Notes: generated by a model not told the origin, from the sequence alone. Positions 18,110-30,213 are shown, numbered from the stretch's first letter. The stretch is 51,027 nucleotides of DNA from an uncultured Afifella sp. (GCA_945787495.1 CALZIL010000001.1:1-51027), one strand, 5' to 3'. Numbers and translations are program-made.

Positions 18110-19510
18110 ATGGCATACGACCTGATCGTCATCGGAACCGGGCCGGGCGGCTATGTCTGCGCCATCAAGGCGGCGCAGCTTGGCCTGAGCGTTGCGGTGG
18201 TGGAAAAGCGCGCCACCCATGGCGGCACCTGCCTGAATATCGGCTGTATCCCCTCCAAGGCGCTGCTGCATGCCTCGGAAGCCTTCGAACATGCCGGCCA
18301 CGGCCTGGCGGGGCTGGGCGTCAAGGTCGGCAAGCCGAAGCTCGATTTGAAAGCCATGCACGGCCACAAGGACGATGTGGTGAAGACCAATGTCGATGGC
18401 GTCGGCTTCCTGTTCAAGAAGAACAAGATCGACGCGTTCCACGGCACCGGCCGGATTGCCGGCCCCGGCAAAGTCGAGGTGACCGGCGAGGACGGCGCGG
18501 TGCAGACGCTGGAGGCGAAAAGCATCGTCATTGCGACAGGATCGGATTCGGCGCCGCTGCCGGGCGTCGCAATTGACGAGAAGACCGTGGTGACCTCCAC
18601 CGGCGCGCTGGACCTGGCCAAGGTGCCGGGCAAGCTGCTGGTCGTCGGCGCCGGCGTCATCGGCCTGGAGCTTGGTTCGGTGTGGCGGCGGCTGGGCGCC
18701 GAGGTGATGGTGGTGGAATTCCTCGATCGCATCCTGCCGGGCACCGACAATGATATCGCCAAGCAGTTTCAGCGCATGCTCGGCAAGCAGGGGATCAGCT
18801 TCCGGCTCGGCTCAAAGGTGACCGGAGTGGAAAAGGCCAAGGCCGGTCTGAAGGTTTCCGTGGAACCTGCAAAAGGTGGCGAGGCGGAGGTGCTCGACGC
18901 CGATGTCGTGCTCGTTTCCATCGGCCGCATTCCCTTCACTGACGGTCTCGGGCTCGATGAAGCCGGCATTCTCCGCGATGAGCATGGCCAGGTCACGGTC
19001 GATGCGCACTACCGGACCAGTGTGAACGGCATCTACGCCATAGGCGACGTCATCGCCGGGCCGATGCTGGCGCACAAGGCCGAGGATGAAGGCGTTGCGG
19101 TGGCGGAAATCCTCGCCGGTCAGGCAGGACACGTCAATTACGGCGTCATTCCCAATGTCGTTTATACCGAGCCGGAGATCGCCACGGTCGGGCAGAGCGA
19201 GGAAGAGCTGAAAGAGGCCGGCATTGCTTACAAGGCCGGCAAGTTCCCGTTCACCGCCAATGGCCGGGCGCGGGCAATGAATGCCACGGATGGTTTCGTC
19301 AAGGTTCTGGCCGATGCGACAACCGACAAGGTGCTCGGCGTCCATATCCTCGGCCACGGCGCTGGCGAAATGATCCACGAAGCGGCGGTGATCATGGAGT
19401 TCGGCGGCTCATCGGAAGACCTCGGCCGCACCTGTCATGCCCATCCGACGATGAGCGAAGCGGTCAAAGAGGCGGCGCTCGCCACCTTCTTCAAGCCGAT
19501 CCATATGTAA
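18110..19510 (+). CDS. lpd: Dihydrolipoamide dehydrogenase (E3)
   Basis: A 466-residue flavoprotein that reoxidises dihydrolipoamide on SucB and passes electrons to NAD. FAD-binding GTGPGG is at 9-14, the redox disulfide C41/C46 lies in GGTCLNIGCIPSK, the NAD-binding VVGAGVIGLELG follows near 180-192, and the C-terminal catalytic pair is H445/E450 in HAHPTMSEA. AAAGG lies 8 bases before the ATG. It is the last gene of the mdh-suc-lpd run and is followed directly by a strong hairpin terminator. It may also serve pyruvate dehydrogenase unless another copy exists. Confidence 0.98.
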   Translation: MAYDLIVIGTGPGGYVCAIKAAQLGLSVAVVEKRATHGGTCLNIGCIPSKALLHASEAFEHAGHGLAGLGVKVGKPKLDLKAMHGHKDDVVKTNVDGVGFLFKKNKIDAFHGTGRIAGPGKVEVTGEDGAVQTLEAKSIVIATGSDSAPLPGVAIDEKTVVTSTGALDLAKVPGKLLVVGAGVIGLELGSVWRRLGAEVMVVEFLDRILPGTDNDIAKQFQRMLGKQGISFRLGSKVTGVEKAKAGLKVSVEPAKGGEAEVLDADVVLVSIGRIPFTDGLGLDEAGILRDEHGQVTVDAHYRTSVNGIYAIGDVIAGPMLAHKAEDEGVAVAEILAGQAGHVNYGVIPNVVYTEPEIATVGQSEEELKEAGIAYKAGKFPFTANGRARAMNATDGFVKVLADATTDKVLGVHILGHGAGEMIHEAAVIMEFGGSSEDLGRTCHAHPTMSEAVKEAALATFFKPIHM

Positions 19511-19511
19511 A

Positions 19512-19539
19512 AAAACACCGGCCCGAAGGCCGGTGTTTT
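19512..19539 (+). terminator. Intrinsic terminator after lpd, bidirectional
   Basis: A perfect 12-bp stem (AAAACACCGGCC at 19512-19523 with GGCCGGTGTTTT at 19528-19539) is closed by a CGAA tetraloop. It starts two bases after the lpd stop codon. The A-tract on one side and T-tract on the other make it work in both directions, so it can also end transcription of the convergent small gene at 19587-19841. Confidence 0.93.
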
Positions 19540-19586
19540 ATTCGACTGGAGTGTCGTGCCGGTTTTCCGGTCTTGGACAGTGCCGC

Positions 19587-19841
19587 CTATTCGGCCAGCG
19601 GTGTCTGGCAATTTGCATCGCCGTCGGCGCAAACCGTTTCGGTTACGGCCGCTTCATCTTCGACGGTGACCGTGCCTTCAAAGGTGCTCATGGCGACCGT
19701 TTCGTCCGGCATGGTCGATTCCACGACCTGCTCATGGTTGGACGAGCAGCCGCCGAAACCGAGACCGCCGCCGGCATAGGCCGACGAGGCAGCGAGCGCC
19801 AGGGCCGAAGCCGCGGCAAAAGTGGTGAGGATAGTGCGCAT
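19587..19841 (-). CDS. Small secreted acidic protein, unknown function
   Basis: An 84-residue protein with a signal peptide (cleavage near SAYA-G, about residue 23) and an acidic mature part rich in Val, Thr and Glu. It carries three cysteines: one in FGGCSSNHEQ, and two in the C-terminal VCADGDANCQ, which could form a disulfide loop. Two adjacent ATGs exist; the one at 19841 is preferred because the GGAG of GAGGAGAAC lies 6 bases from it and only 3 from the one at 19844. No family is recognised. It is monocistronic, with the lpd terminator downstream. Confidence 0.65.
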   Translation of the reverse strand: MRTILTTFAAASALALAASSAYAGGGLGFGGCSSNHEQVVESTMPDETVAMSTFEGTVTVEDEAAVTETVCADGDANCQTPLAE

Positions 19842-19969
19842 CATGTTCTCCTCTTCATGCCGGCCCGGCGCAACGATGCGACGCGGAAATCCGACATTGC
19901 CGCGACGTTAACGCGGATTGCGGCTCAGGAAAACGTAGGGGCGCTCACGTTTTCGTCATTGGAACCGTT

Positions 19970-20917
19970 CTAGGCGCGCGGATGGGACTTGGCGTAGATA
20001 TCGAGCAGCCGGGCGGTATCGACTTTGGTGTAGCCCTGCGTGGTCGACAGGCTGGCATGGCCCAAAAGCTCCTGGATGGTCCTGAGATCGCCGCCGCGGC
20101 CCAACAGATGGGTGGCGAAGGAGTGGCGCAAGGCGTGCGGTGTCGTGCTGTCGTCAAGGCCGAGGGCGCCGCGCAGCAGCCGCACCGATTTCTGCACGAT
20201 GGCCGGCTGCAGCGGACCGCCGCGGGCGCCGCGGAAGAGCGGTTCGCCAGGCGCCGGCGTATAGGGGCAGAGGTCGAGATAGCGGGAAATGGCATCGCTG
20301 ACCGCCGGCAGGACCGGCACGATCCGGGTCTTGTCGCCCTTGCCGATGACGCGCAGCGCATTGCGGCCGTGAATCGGGGCCTCGGTGGTGGTGACCGCCA
20401 GCGCTTCGGCGATGCGCAGGCCGCAGCCGTAAAGCAGCAACAGCACGGCGCGGTCGCGGGCTATGATCCAGGCTTCGCCGGCTTCGATTTCCACGGATTC
20501 AATCAGCGCCAGGGCGTCGGAAATCGTCAAAGCGCGGGGCAGAGCGCGCGGCTGTTTGGGTGCGCGAATGGCATGGAAGGCCGTCGTTTTCGCCAGGCCG
20601 TTTTTATCGAGATACCGGGCGAAGGTGCGCAAGGCAGCCAGTTGCCGGCCCAGCGTGCGCGGTCCGACGCCGGCCTTGCGCCGCGCCGCCAGAAAGCCGC
20701 GGATGTCGGCGGGTTTGAGGGCGGCGATATCGCTCAGAGCCGGCGGCGCGCCGAGATGGCCCGTCAGGAAGGTCAAGAACTGCGCCAGGTCGCGGCCATA
20801 GGCGTCGAGGGTCTTGGGCGACAAACGCCGCTCGTCGGCAAGGTGCCCGCACCACTCATGCGCTGCCAGTGCAAGGTCGCTGGCCGCCGTCACCAGAAAG
20901 GATTGCCGTTGCGCCAT
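19970..20917 (-). CDS. xerC: Tyrosine recombinase XerC
   Basis: A 315-residue site-specific recombinase with an N-terminal SAM-like DNA-binding domain (about 10-110) and a C-terminal catalytic domain. The catalytic set is complete: R168 in GLRIAEAL, K193 in GKGDKTR, H261-x-x-R264 in HALRHSFATHLL, H287 in LLGHASLSTTQ, and the nucleophile Y296 in GYTKVD. With XerD it resolves chromosome dimers at dif. The second partner is also in this window (45889-46869). It lies in the aldolase/priA neighbourhood usual for rhizobial xerC and shows no sign of belonging to a mobile element. Confidence 0.94.
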   Translation of the reverse strand: MAQRQSFLVTAASDLALAAHEWCGHLADERRLSPKTLDAYGRDLAQFLTFLTGHLGAPPALSDIAALKPADIRGFLAARRKAGVGPRTLGRQLAALRTFARYLDKNGLAKTTAFHAIRAPKQPRALPRALTISDALALIESVEIEAGEAWIIARDRAVLLLLYGCGLRIAEALAVTTTEAPIHGRNALRVIGKGDKTRIVPVLPAVSDAISRYLDLCPYTPAPGEPLFRGARGGPLQPAIVQKSVRLLRGALGLDDSTTPHALRHSFATHLLGRGGDLRTIQELLGHASLSTTQGYTKVDTARLLDIYAKSHPRA

Positions 20918-20997
20918 TTCCGTCCTCGCTCAAGACGATAGCATGGCCGATCGTGGTTACCGGACCATGACCGGCCCGTTTTCAAACAATCGCAGCT

Positions 20998-21654
20998 TTA
21001 AAGAATCGACTGGCCGGTTTTCTTCCAGTCGGCCAGAAACGCGTCGAGGCCCTTGTCGGTGAGTGGATGCTTGACCAGGCCTTTGAGCACCGCCGGCGGC
21101 ACCGTGGCGACATCGGCGCCGATCATTGCCGCCGTCTTGACGTGATTGGGCGAGCGGATCGAGGCGGCGAGGATCTGCGTTTCGATATGATCGTAATTGT
21201 CATAGATGGTGCGAATCTCGCCAATAAGCTCCATGCCGTCGATGCCGATATCGTCGAGCCGGCCGATGAACGGCGAGATGAACGTGGCGCCGGCGCGGCC
21301 CGCCAGCAGCGCCTGGTTGGCGTTGAAACACAAGGTCACATTGACCATCCGGCCCTCGCCGCTGAGCGTCCGGCAGGCCTTCAGGCCGTCCCAGGTGAGC
21401 GGCACCTTGATGGCGATGTTTTCGGCGATTTCGGCAAGCTTGCGGGCTTCCGCCAGCATGCCGTCAAAGTCGGTCGCCGCGACCTCGGCGGAGACCGGAC
21501 CGTCGACGAGCCTGCAGATTTCGGCGACCACCTCGGCCATCGGACGCCCGGCCTTCATGATCAGCGAGGGATTGGTGGTGACCCCGTCCAGCAGGCCGGT
21601 CGCGGCCAGGTCGCCGATCTCGCTGACATCCGCGGTGTCGACAAAGAATTTCAT
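20998..21654 (-). CDS. fsa: Transaldolase-like fructose-6-phosphate aldolase
   Basis: A 218-residue TIM-barrel aldolase of the small transaldolase/FSA (TalC) group. ATG 21654 is chosen because [13 protein letters not shown] is the canonical start and AGGGA lies 8 bases upstream; the upstream open frame has no similarity. Conserved blocks are GVTTNPSLI (24-32), the Schiff-base lysine K83 in [25 protein letters not shown] and [13 protein letters not shown]. Members act as transaldolase in the pentose phosphate pathway or cleave fructose 6-phosphate; sequence alone does not decide between these here. It is divergent from priA, with about 120 bases between. Confidence 0.93.
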   Translation of the reverse strand: MKFFVDTADVSEIGDLAATGLLDGVTTNPSLIMKAGRPMAEVVAEICRLVDGPVSAEVAATDFDGMLAEARKLAEIAENIAIKVPLTWDGLKACRTLSGEGRMVNVTLCFNANQALLAGRAGATFISPFIGRLDDIGIDGMELIGEIRTIYDNYDHIETQILAASIRSPNHVKTAAMIGADVATVPPAVLKGLVKHPLTDKGLDAFLADWKKTGQSIL

Positions 21655-21775
21655 GGCACATCCCTTTGGGTGTTTGCGGTGCGGTGGCGCATCGGCTTCC
21701 CTTCTAGAGAAATGATTCGCCGCCGTCAGCATCCTCCTTGCCATATCGCGCCGTCGCCGCCAAAGCGAGGCCGTC

Positions 21776-23941
21776 ATGGCTGACCGGCATTTCGTCGCCG
21801 TGCAGATCCCGGTCGCTATCGACCGGCCCTACACCTATGCAAGCGATCGGCCGCTTCTCCCGGGCAGCATCGTCGCCGTGCCGCTCGGACCGCGAATCGT
21901 CACCGGCGTCGTCTGGCCGGTCGAAATCGAACCTGTCGATGCCGCCAGGGTGCGCGAGATCGAACAGGTTTTTGACCTGCCGCCGCTGCCGGAGGCTCTG
22001 ATCCGCCTGATCGACTGGGTGGCCGATTACACGCTGAGCCCGCGCGGCATGGTCCTGCGCATGGTGCTGCGCGCGCCCGGCGCACTGGAGCCGGAAAAGC
22101 CGATCATGGGCGTGCGGCTGGCCGGTCCACCGCCGGAGCGGATGACGGGCGCGCGCAAGCGGCTTCTGGAGGCGGCGGCCGACGGGCTGGCCTGGTCGAA
22201 ATCGGGGCTGGCGGGCGCGGCCGGCGTTTCGCCCGGCGTCGTTGACGGCCTCGTCAAACACGGCACGATGGAGATCGTCGCCATTCCTGCCCGGCCGGTG
22301 GCCGGCGAGCCGGACCCGGAACTGCCGCCGGCCGATCTGACCGATGCCCAGGAAAAGGCAGCGGCGCAGCTTGTCGATCTGGTCAAGGCCCGCGACTACG
22401 GCGCAGCGCTTCTGGACGGCGTGACCGGTTCGGGCAAGACGGAAGTCTATTTCGAGGCGGTGGCGCAAGCCTTCCGGGCCGGCCGGCAGGTACTGATCCT
22501 GTTGCCGGAAATCGCCCTGACCGGGGCGTTTCTGGACCGCTTTACCGCCCGCTTCGGTGCCCGGCCAGGCGAATGGCATTCCGATATGGCGACAAAGACG
22601 CGCAATCGTGTCTGGCGCGGTGTTCTGGGCGGCGAGGTGCGTGCCGTCGTCGGCGCCCGCTCGGCGCTGTTCCTGCCCTTTGCCGATCTCGGTCTGATCG
22701 TCGTCGACGAGGAGCATGACGGCGCCTTCAAGCAGGAAGACGGTGTCATCTATCACGCCCGCGACATGGCGGTGGTGCGGGCCAGCCTCGGCGACATTCC
22801 CATTGTCCTGTCATCGGCGACGCCGTCGGTGGAAAGCCGCGCCAATGCCGAGCGCGGCCGCTACACACGCGTCCATCTGCCGGCCCGCTTCGGCGGCGGT
22901 GCGCCGCCGGTCATTGCGGCGATTGATCTGAGGGCCGAGCCGCCCGAACGCGGACGCTGGCTGTCGCCGCTTCTGGTGGAGGCCATTGAGGCAACGCTGA
23001 AAGCCGGCGAGCAGAGCTTGCTCTTTCTCAACCGGCGAGGCTATGCACCGCTGACCCTTTGCCGGACCTGCGGGTTCCGGATGTCGTGCCCCAATTGCTC
23101 TGCCTGGCTGGTCGAACACCGGTTTCGCGGCGTCCTTGCCTGTCACCATTGCGGCCGCGAGGAACGCCGCCCGGTGGAATGCCCGCATTGCGGCGATGCC
23201 GACAGCCTGACCGCCTGCGGGCCGGGCGTGGAACGGCTGGAGGAAGAAGTTCTGGAACGCTTTGGTGAGGCGCGCACGCTGGTCATGTCCAGCGACATGC
23301 TCGGCGGCGTGCAGCGGTTGCGGCTGGAACTGGAGGCGATCCGGCGCGGCGAGGCCGATATCATCATCGGTACGCAGCTTGTCGCCAAGGGACACAATTT
23401 CCCCGGCCTGTCGCTGGTCGGCGTCGTCGATGCCGATCTCGGCCTGGCGCATGGCGATCCACGGGCGGGCGAGCGGACGTTCCAACTGCTGACCCAGGTG
23501 ACCGGCCGCGCCGGCCGCGCCGGCCAGGCAAGCCGCGCCTTCCTGCAGACCCACGCGCCGGACCATCCGGTCATCCAGGCCCTGGTTTCGGGCGACAGCG
23601 AGCGCTTTTACGAACAGGAAACGGCGATGCGCCGGCAGGCCGGCCTGCCGCCGTTTGGCCGGCTCGCGGGCATCGTCGTCAGCGCCGCCGATCGTGGCAC
23701 CGCCGAAAACCATGCCCGGGCACTGGCGCGCGCCGCGCCGGCGGGTGAACAAATCCGCCTGCTCGGACCTGCCGAGGCGCCGATCGCGGTGTTACGCGGG
23801 CGGCACCGGTTCCGGCTGCTTATACAGGCGCATAGCTCGGCCGCCCTGCATGCCTGGCTGCACGACTGGCTCGGCAAGGCGCCGAAAGCGCGCGGCAGCA
23901 TTCGGGTCAGCATCGATATCGACCCGATGAGCTTTCTTTAG
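21776..23941 (+). CDS. priA: Primosomal replication restart helicase PriA
   Basis: A 721-residue superfamily 2 helicase that reloads the replisome at stalled forks. The N-terminal DNA-binding domain (about 1-100) is followed by Walker A GVTGSGKT (215-222), DEEH motif II in [14 protein letters not shown], and the helicase C domain with [16 protein letters not shown] and [10 protein letters not shown]. Between the helicase lobes lies the zinc-binding insertion with C-x2-C pairs ([13 protein letters not shown] and [18 protein letters not shown]), diagnostic for PriA. Length is normal. It is read away from the aldolase gene and ends about 240 bases before atpH. Confidence 0.97.
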   Translation: MADRHFVAVQIPVAIDRPYTYASDRPLLPGSIVAVPLGPRIVTGVVWPVEIEPVDAARVREIEQVFDLPPLPEALIRLIDWVADYTLSPRGMVLRMVLRAPGALEPEKPIMGVRLAGPPPERMTGARKRLLEAAADGLAWSKSGLAGAAGVSPGVVDGLVKHGTMEIVAIPARPVAGEPDPELPPADLTDAQEKAAAQLVDLVKARDYGAALLDGVTGSGKTEVYFEAVAQAFRAGRQVLILLPEIALTGAFLDRFTARFGARPGEWHSDMATKTRNRVWRGVLGGEVRAVVGARSALFLPFADLGLIVVDEEHDGAFKQEDGVIYHARDMAVVRASLGDIPIVLSSATPSVESRANAERGRYTRVHLPARFGGGAPPVIAAIDLRAEPPERGRWLSPLLVEAIEATLKAGEQSLLFLNRRGYAPLTLCRTCGFRMSCPNCSAWLVEHRFRGVLACHHCGREERRPVECPHCGDADSLTACGPGVERLEEEVLERFGEARTLVMSSDMLGGVQRLRLELEAIRRGEADIIIGTQLVAKGHNFPGLSLVGVVDADLGLAHGDPRAGERTFQLLTQVTGRAGRAGQASRAFLQTHAPDHPVIQALVSGDSERFYEQETAMRRQAGLPPFGRLAGIVVSAADRGTAENHARALARAAPAGEQIRLLGPAEAPIAVLRGRHRFRLLIQAHSSAALHAWLHDWLGKAPKARGSIRVSIDIDPMSFL

Positions 23942-24039
23942 CGCGGCTTTTCGGCAGGCATTTGCGACCGGGCGAACGGCAATTATCAACGGCGCCGGAA
24001 ATGCGACAAACCGGCCCGGAAAACGTCCTTTTCACCGTG

Positions 24040-24067
24040 TTGCGCACCCCCTGAGCGTGTGCTAGAC
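24040..24067 (+). promoter_or_regulatory. Candidate promoter of the atpHAGDC operon
   Basis: TTGCGC at 24040-24045, a 16-base spacer beginning ACCCCC, and CTAGAC at 24062-24067 lie about 112 bases upstream of the atpH GTG. The same hexamers, spacer length and C-rich spacer start occur before mdh (9699-9726). Transcription would start near 24074, giving a leader of about 105 bases that contains the hairpin at 24075-24111. Confidence 0.55.
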
Positions 24068-24074
24068 GAGCCGC

Positions 24075-24111
24075 GGCCCGGCAGGAGGCGTCTTGGGAGG
24101 CGTTGCGGGCC
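24075..24111 (+). other. Hairpin with repeated GGAGGCGT in the atp leader
   Basis: GGCCCG (24075-24080) pairs with CGGGCC (24106-24111). The 25-base loop holds two exact copies of GGAGGCGT at 24084-24091 and 24096-24103. GGA in a loop is the recognition pattern of CsrA/RsmA-type RNA-binding proteins, and GGAGG also mimics a Shine-Dalgarno sequence, yet the real start codon is about 75 bases further on. A regulatory role is inferred only. Confidence 0.4.
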
Positions 24112-24179
24112 ATCAAACTCGTTCGCCAAACCCTGCGCGTCCAGTTTCACCACCGGACCAGGCAAGAAAAGAGACCCGC

Positions 24180-24740
24180 GTGACGGATCGAACCGCTTCG
24201 ATTTCCGGCGTAGCACAGCGTTACGCATCAGCCCTTTTTGAACTGGCCCGCGATGACTCGGCGCTTGAAGGCGTGGATGCCGATCTTGTCGCGTTTCGCG
24301 GCCTGTTGAACGAGAGCGCCGACCTGCGCCGGCTGGTGTCCAGCCCGGTGTTTTCCGCCGAGGACCAGGAACGCGCCATCGGCGCGGTCACTGACAAAGC
24401 CGGCATCACTGGTCTTGTCGGCAATCTGGTGCGGCTGATCGCCCGCAACCGGCGGCTCTTCACCCTGCCTGACATTATCAAAGGATTTCAGGCCATGCTG
24501 GCCATCCATCGCGGCGAAATCACCGCCGACGTGACCTCGGCGCGGCCGCTCTCCGATGCTCAGACGACCGCGCTGAAAGCGGCCATGAAGGCCAGTCTAG
24601 GCAAGGACGTGACCATCGATTCCCGGGTTGAACCGGCCATTTTGGGCGGGCTGATCGTCAAGGTCGGCTCGCGCATGATCGATTCATCGATCAGAACCAA
24701 GCTCAACATCATGAAATCCCGTTTGAAAGAGGCCAGCTGA
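24180..24740 (+). CDS. atpH: F1F0 ATP synthase delta subunit
   Basis: The delta (OSCP-like) stator subunit, 186 residues from GTG 24180. Conserved features are [10 protein letters not shown] at residues 13-22 and the C-terminal block with [18 protein letters not shown], which docks on the F0 b subunits. The GTG is preceded by AAGAG at suitable distance; an upstream in-frame start at 24093 would add 29 residues unlike the family. First gene of the F1 operon atpHAGDC. The F0 genes (atpB, E, F) are not adjacent, as is normal for alphaproteobacteria where F1 and F0 operons are separate. Its stop overlaps the atpA ATG by one base. Confidence 0.95.
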   Translation: MTDRTASISGVAQRYASALFELARDDSALEGVDADLVAFRGLLNESADLRRLVSSPVFSAEDQERAIGAVTDKAGITGLVGNLVRLIARNRRLFTLPDIIKGFQAMLAIHRGEITADVTSARPLSDAQTTALKAAMKASLGKDVTIDSRVEPAILGGLIVKVGSRMIDSSIRTKLNIMKSRLKEAS

Positions 24741-26269
24741 TGGATATTCGGGCCGCTGAAATCTCCTCGATCCTGAAGGAGCAAATCAAGAATTTCGGCC
24801 AGGAAGCCGAGGTTTCGGAAGTCGGACAGGTGCTGTCGGTCGGTGACGGTATCGCCCGTGTCTACGGCCTCGACAATGTCCAGGCCGGCGAAATGGTGGA
24901 ATTTGACGGCGGCATCCGCGGCATGGCGCTGAACCTTGAAATCGACAATGTCGGCGTCGTCATTTTCGGCACCGACCGCGACATCAAGGAGGGCGACACC
25001 GTCAAGCGCACCGGCGCCATCGTCGAAGTGCCGGTCGGCAAGGCCCTGTTGGGCCGGGTGGTTGACGCGCTCGGCAATCCGATCGACGGCAAGGGCCCGA
25101 TCGAGGCCGATGAACGCCGCCGCGTCGATGTCAAGGCGCCCGGCATCATCCCGCGCAAATCGGTGCATGAGCCGATGTCGACGGGCCTGAAAGCCATCGA
25201 TGCGCTGATCCCGATCGGCCGCGGCCAGCGCGAACTGATCATCGGCGACCGCCAGACCGGCAAGACGGCGATCATTCTGGACACGTTCCTCAACCAGAAG
25301 CCGCTCAATGCCGGCAATGACGAATCCAAGAAACTCTACTGCATCTATGTCGCGGTCGGGCAGAAGCGCTCCACCGTGGCGCAATTCGCCAAGGTGCTGG
25401 AAGATAATGGCGCGCTCGAATATTCCGTCATCATCGCGGCAACCGCCTCCGATCCGGCGCCGATGCAGTTCCTGGCGCCATTCGCCGGCTGTGCCATGGG
25501 CGAGTTCTTCCGCGACAACGGCATGCATGCGCTGATCACCTATGACGATCTTTCCAAACAGGCCGTTTCCTACCGGCAGATGTCGCTGCTGTTGCGCCGC
25601 CCGCCGGGCCGTGAAGCCTATCCGGGCGACGTCTTCTATCTGCATTCGCGGCTTCTGGAACGCGCCGCCAAGATGAACGAGGACAATGGCGCAGGTTCGC
25701 TGACGGCGCTGCCGGTCATCGAGACCCAGGCCAATGACGTGTCGGCCTATATTCCGACCAATGTGATTTCCATCACCGACGGCCAGATCTTCCTGGAGAC
25801 CGACCTGTTCTATCAGGGTATCCGGCCGGCGGTGAATGTCGGCCTGTCGGTATCGCGTGTCGGATCGGCGGCGCAGGTCAAGGCGATGAAACAGGTTGCC
25901 GGCTCGATCAAGGGCGAGTTGGCGCAATACCGCGAAATGGCAGCGTTCGCGCAGTTCGGGTCCGATCTGGACGCGGCGACCCAGCGCCTGCTCAACCGCG
26001 GCGCGCGGCTGACGGAACTTTTGAAGCAGCCGCAATTCACGCCGCTGAAGACGGAAGAACAGGTGACGGTCATCTTCGCCGGCGTCAACGGCTATCTCGA
26101 CGCGATAGAGGTGCATCAGATACGCGAATTCGAGGACGGGCTGCTGGCGCTTCTGCGCGGCGAAAACCTGGACCTCCTGAACGCCATCCGCGACCAGGGC
26201 GAGCTGACTGACGAGTTGCGCGACAAACTGACGGCCGTGCTCGACGCTTACGCGAAAAATTTCGCGTGA
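24740..26269 (+). CDS. atpA: F1F0 ATP synthase alpha subunit
   Basis: A 509-residue alpha subunit. The N-terminal beta-barrel region starts [16 protein letters not shown], the P-loop GDRQTGKT is at 169-176, and the arginine-finger segment [10 protein letters not shown] and C-terminal helical domain follow. It forms the alpha3beta3 head with AtpD and carries the non-catalytic nucleotide sites. The start codon overlaps the atpH stop (TGATG), and atpG begins 32 bases after the stop. Confidence 0.99.
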   Translation: MDIRAAEISSILKEQIKNFGQEAEVSEVGQVLSVGDGIARVYGLDNVQAGEMVEFDGGIRGMALNLEIDNVGVVIFGTDRDIKEGDTVKRTGAIVEVPVGKALLGRVVDALGNPIDGKGPIEADERRRVDVKAPGIIPRKSVHEPMSTGLKAIDALIPIGRGQRELIIGDRQTGKTAIILDTFLNQKPLNAGNDESKKLYCIYVAVGQKRSTVAQFAKVLEDNGALEYSVIIAATASDPAPMQFLAPFAGCAMGEFFRDNGMHALITYDDLSKQAVSYRQMSLLLRRPPGREAYPGDVFYLHSRLLERAAKMNEDNGAGSLTALPVIETQANDVSAYIPTNVISITDGQIFLETDLFYQGIRPAVNVGLSVSRVGSAAQVKAMKQVAGSIKGELAQYREMAAFAQFGSDLDAATQRLLNRGARLTELLKQPQFTPLKTEEQVTVIFAGVNGYLDAIEVHQIREFEDGLLALLRGENLDLLNAIRDQGELTDELRDKLTAVLDAYAKNFA

Positions 26270-26301
26270 ACGGCCAATCGGGCTGACGGGGATAACGGCT
26301 C

Positions 26302-28652
<2,351 letters not shown>

Positions 28653-28682
28653 GGCGGCGGCACGGTTTTTCAGGAGACGGGC

Positions 28683-29093
28683 ATGGCCGAAACCTTCCAA
28701 TTCGATCTCGTGTCGCCGGAAAGGCTGTTGATGTCGGATCCGGTCGAACAGGTCACCGTGCCGGGCGCCGATGGTCAGTTCACCGTGCTGAAAGGCCATG
28801 CGCCGTTTCTGACGACGCTGAAGCCCGGCGTTCTGGATATCCGGTCTGAAGACGGCGCGTCACAGCGGATCTATGTGCGTGGCGGCTTCGCTGACGTTAA
28901 CGCCAGCGGCCTGACGGTGCTGGCCGAACAGGCGATGCCGATGGAAGAGGTCAATGCCGAAATCATGGCGCAGCAGATCACCGATGCCCAAGAAGATCTG
29001 GCCGATGCCGGTGACGATGCCGACAAGCGCGCCGTTGCGCAAAAGCGGCTGGACGACCTGAAGGACATCCAGCGCTGGCTGAAAGTGGAGTAG
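28683..29093 (+). CDS. atpC: F1F0 ATP synthase epsilon subunit
   Basis: A 136-residue epsilon subunit with the N-terminal beta-sandwich (FQFDLVSPERLLMS, VPGADGQFTVLKGHAPFLTTLKPG) and a C-terminal helical hairpin that can inhibit ATP hydrolysis by coupling to gamma. Last gene of the F1 operon. Its TAG stop is partly inside the stem of the hairpin at 29092-29115. Confidence 0.96.
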   Translation: MAETFQFDLVSPERLLMSDPVEQVTVPGADGQFTVLKGHAPFLTTLKPGVLDIRSEDGASQRIYVRGGFADVNASGLTVLAEQAMPMEEVNAEIMAQQITDAQEDLADAGDDADKRAVAQKRLDDLKDIQRWLKVE

Positions 29094-29115
29094 AGCGCAA
29101 TTTGGAATGCGCTCT
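29092..29115 (+). terminator. Probable terminator of the atp operon
   Basis: AGAGCGCA at 29092-29099 and TGCGCTCT at 29108-29115 form a perfect 8-bp stem with an 8-base loop, starting inside the atpC stop codon. The downstream sequence GGTTATTGTTT is T-rich but not a clean T-run, so termination may be partial. Confidence 0.6.
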
Positions 29116-29130
29116 GGTTATTGTTTGCCG

Positions 29131-29172
29131 CGCATTTTTATCCGAAAACCGGTTCCCACTTTTCGGAATGCG
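29131..29172. repeat. Rhizobial-type dispersed palindromic element
   Basis: This is a nested inverted repeat: CGCATT (29131-29136) with AATGCG (29167-29172) outside, and CCGAAAA (29142-29148) with TTTTCGG (29160-29166) inside, around ACCGGTTCCCAC. Sequences with this core (CGAAAACCGGTTCCCACTTTTCG) recur many times between genes in rhizobia and brucellae, from memory; only one copy is in this window. It lies between the convergent ends of atpC and rpoH and may stabilise or end transcripts. Confidence 0.6.
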
Positions 29173-29176
29173 CTGA

Positions 29177-30046
29177 TCAGAAAAACGCCGACAGATTGCC
29201 GTCCTGGCTTTTGATCAGCGCAGCGCGCAGTTTTTCCAGCGCACGGCTTTCGATCTGGCGGACGCGTTCCTTGGATATCCCCAGGCTCCGACCGAGCGAT
29301 TCCAGCGTCGCGCCGTCTTCGGCAAGGCGTCGCTCTTTGATGATCTTCAGTTCGCGCGCGTTGAGAACGACCAGAGCATCGTTGAGCCAGGCAATCCGGC
29401 GTTCACCGTCGATGTTCTTGCCGACCGTCTCATCGGGAAGCGGCGCGTCGCTGACCAGGAAATCCTGGCGGTCGGTGCTGTTGCCGTCCGCTTCGATCAC
29501 CGGCGCGTTGAGCGATGCGTCGGGACCGGACAGGCGCGAATCCATCAAGGCCACGTCTTCCTTGGAGACACGCAGGGCGCGGGCGATCTCATCGTAAAGA
29601 TGCGGCTCCTTCAATGTGTCATTGCCCTTGGAGAGCCTGGCGCGCAGGCGGCGCATATTGAAGAACAGGGCTTTTTGGGCCGACGAGGTGCCGCCGCGCA
29701 CGATCGACCAGTTGCGCAGCACATAGTCCTGGATGGAGGCGCGGATCCACCAGGTGGCATAGGTTGAAAACCGAACCTCGCGTTCCGGCTCAAAGCGCGC
29801 CGCCGCTTCCAGCAGGCCGATGTGGCCTTGCTGGATCAGATCGGTCATGGACAGGCCAAAATGCTTGAATTTGGCAGCCATCGAAATGACCAGACGCATA
29901 TGGGCCGTGGTCAGCCGGTGCAGGGCTTCCTGGTCCTGCTCTTGCCGCCAGCGAACGGCCAGATCGTGCTCTTCGTCACGTTCCAGATAGGGCGCCTTCA
30001 TTGCAGCACGCACCATATCGCGCCGAAAATCATCATACGCCGCCAT
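29177..30046 (-). CDS. rpoH: RNA polymerase sigma-32-type factor RpoH2
   Basis: A 289-residue heat-shock family sigma factor. Region 2 includes NH2-proximal AHMRLVISMAAKF and DLIQQGHIGLLEAAARFEPE, then FSTYATWWIRASIQDYVLRNWS, the -10 recognition helix. The RpoH box is QKALFFNMR (124-132), specific to sigma-32-type factors. Region 4 ends with TLESLGRSLGISKERVRQIESRALEKLR, a helix-turn-helix for the -35 element. Rhizobia carry two rpoH genes; the sequence (AQKALFF, LVSDAPLPDE) looks more like RpoH2, an assignment made from memory. A GAGGAG ribosome binding site precedes the ATG. Monocistronic and convergent with the atp operon. Confidence 0.93.
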   Translation of the reverse strand: MAAYDDFRRDMVRAAMKAPYLERDEEHDLAVRWRQEQDQEALHRLTTAHMRLVISMAAKFKHFGLSMTDLIQQGHIGLLEAAARFEPEREVRFSTYATWWIRASIQDYVLRNWSIVRGGTSSAQKALFFNMRRLRARLSKGNDTLKEPHLYDEIARALRVSKEDVALMDSRLSGPDASLNAPVIEADGNSTDRQDFLVSDAPLPDETVGKNIDGERRIAWLNDALVVLNARELKIIKERRLAEDGATLESLGRSLGISKERVRQIESRALEKLRAALIKSQDGNLSAFF

Positions 30047-30189
30047 CAGAATGCTCCTCGGCTGGAACCTGTCATATGCACATTGCTATACGCAGGTCTG
30101 CGATCCTTGGATCAACGATACGCAGTTTATATCAATTCTAAACAATTGGAGAAGGCGCCCGCGGCGATTTGATGGCGCCGGGTAACAAA

Positions 30190-30213
30190 AAACCCGGCCA
30201 AATGGCCGGGTTT
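30190..30213 (-). terminator. Intrinsic terminator of carD
   Basis: AAACCCGGCC (30190-30199) and GGCCGGGTTT (30204-30213) form a 10-bp stem with a 4-base loop. On the minus strand the stem is followed by a run of six Ts (the A-run at 30187-30192 on the plus strand), making a typical rho-independent terminator 28 bases after the carD stop. Confidence 0.9.

Noticed and set aside
24560-26116. 518-codon antisense open frame opposite atpA
   Set aside because: Same codon-bias effect; atpA is unambiguous and no ribosome binding site or domain supports the antisense frame.
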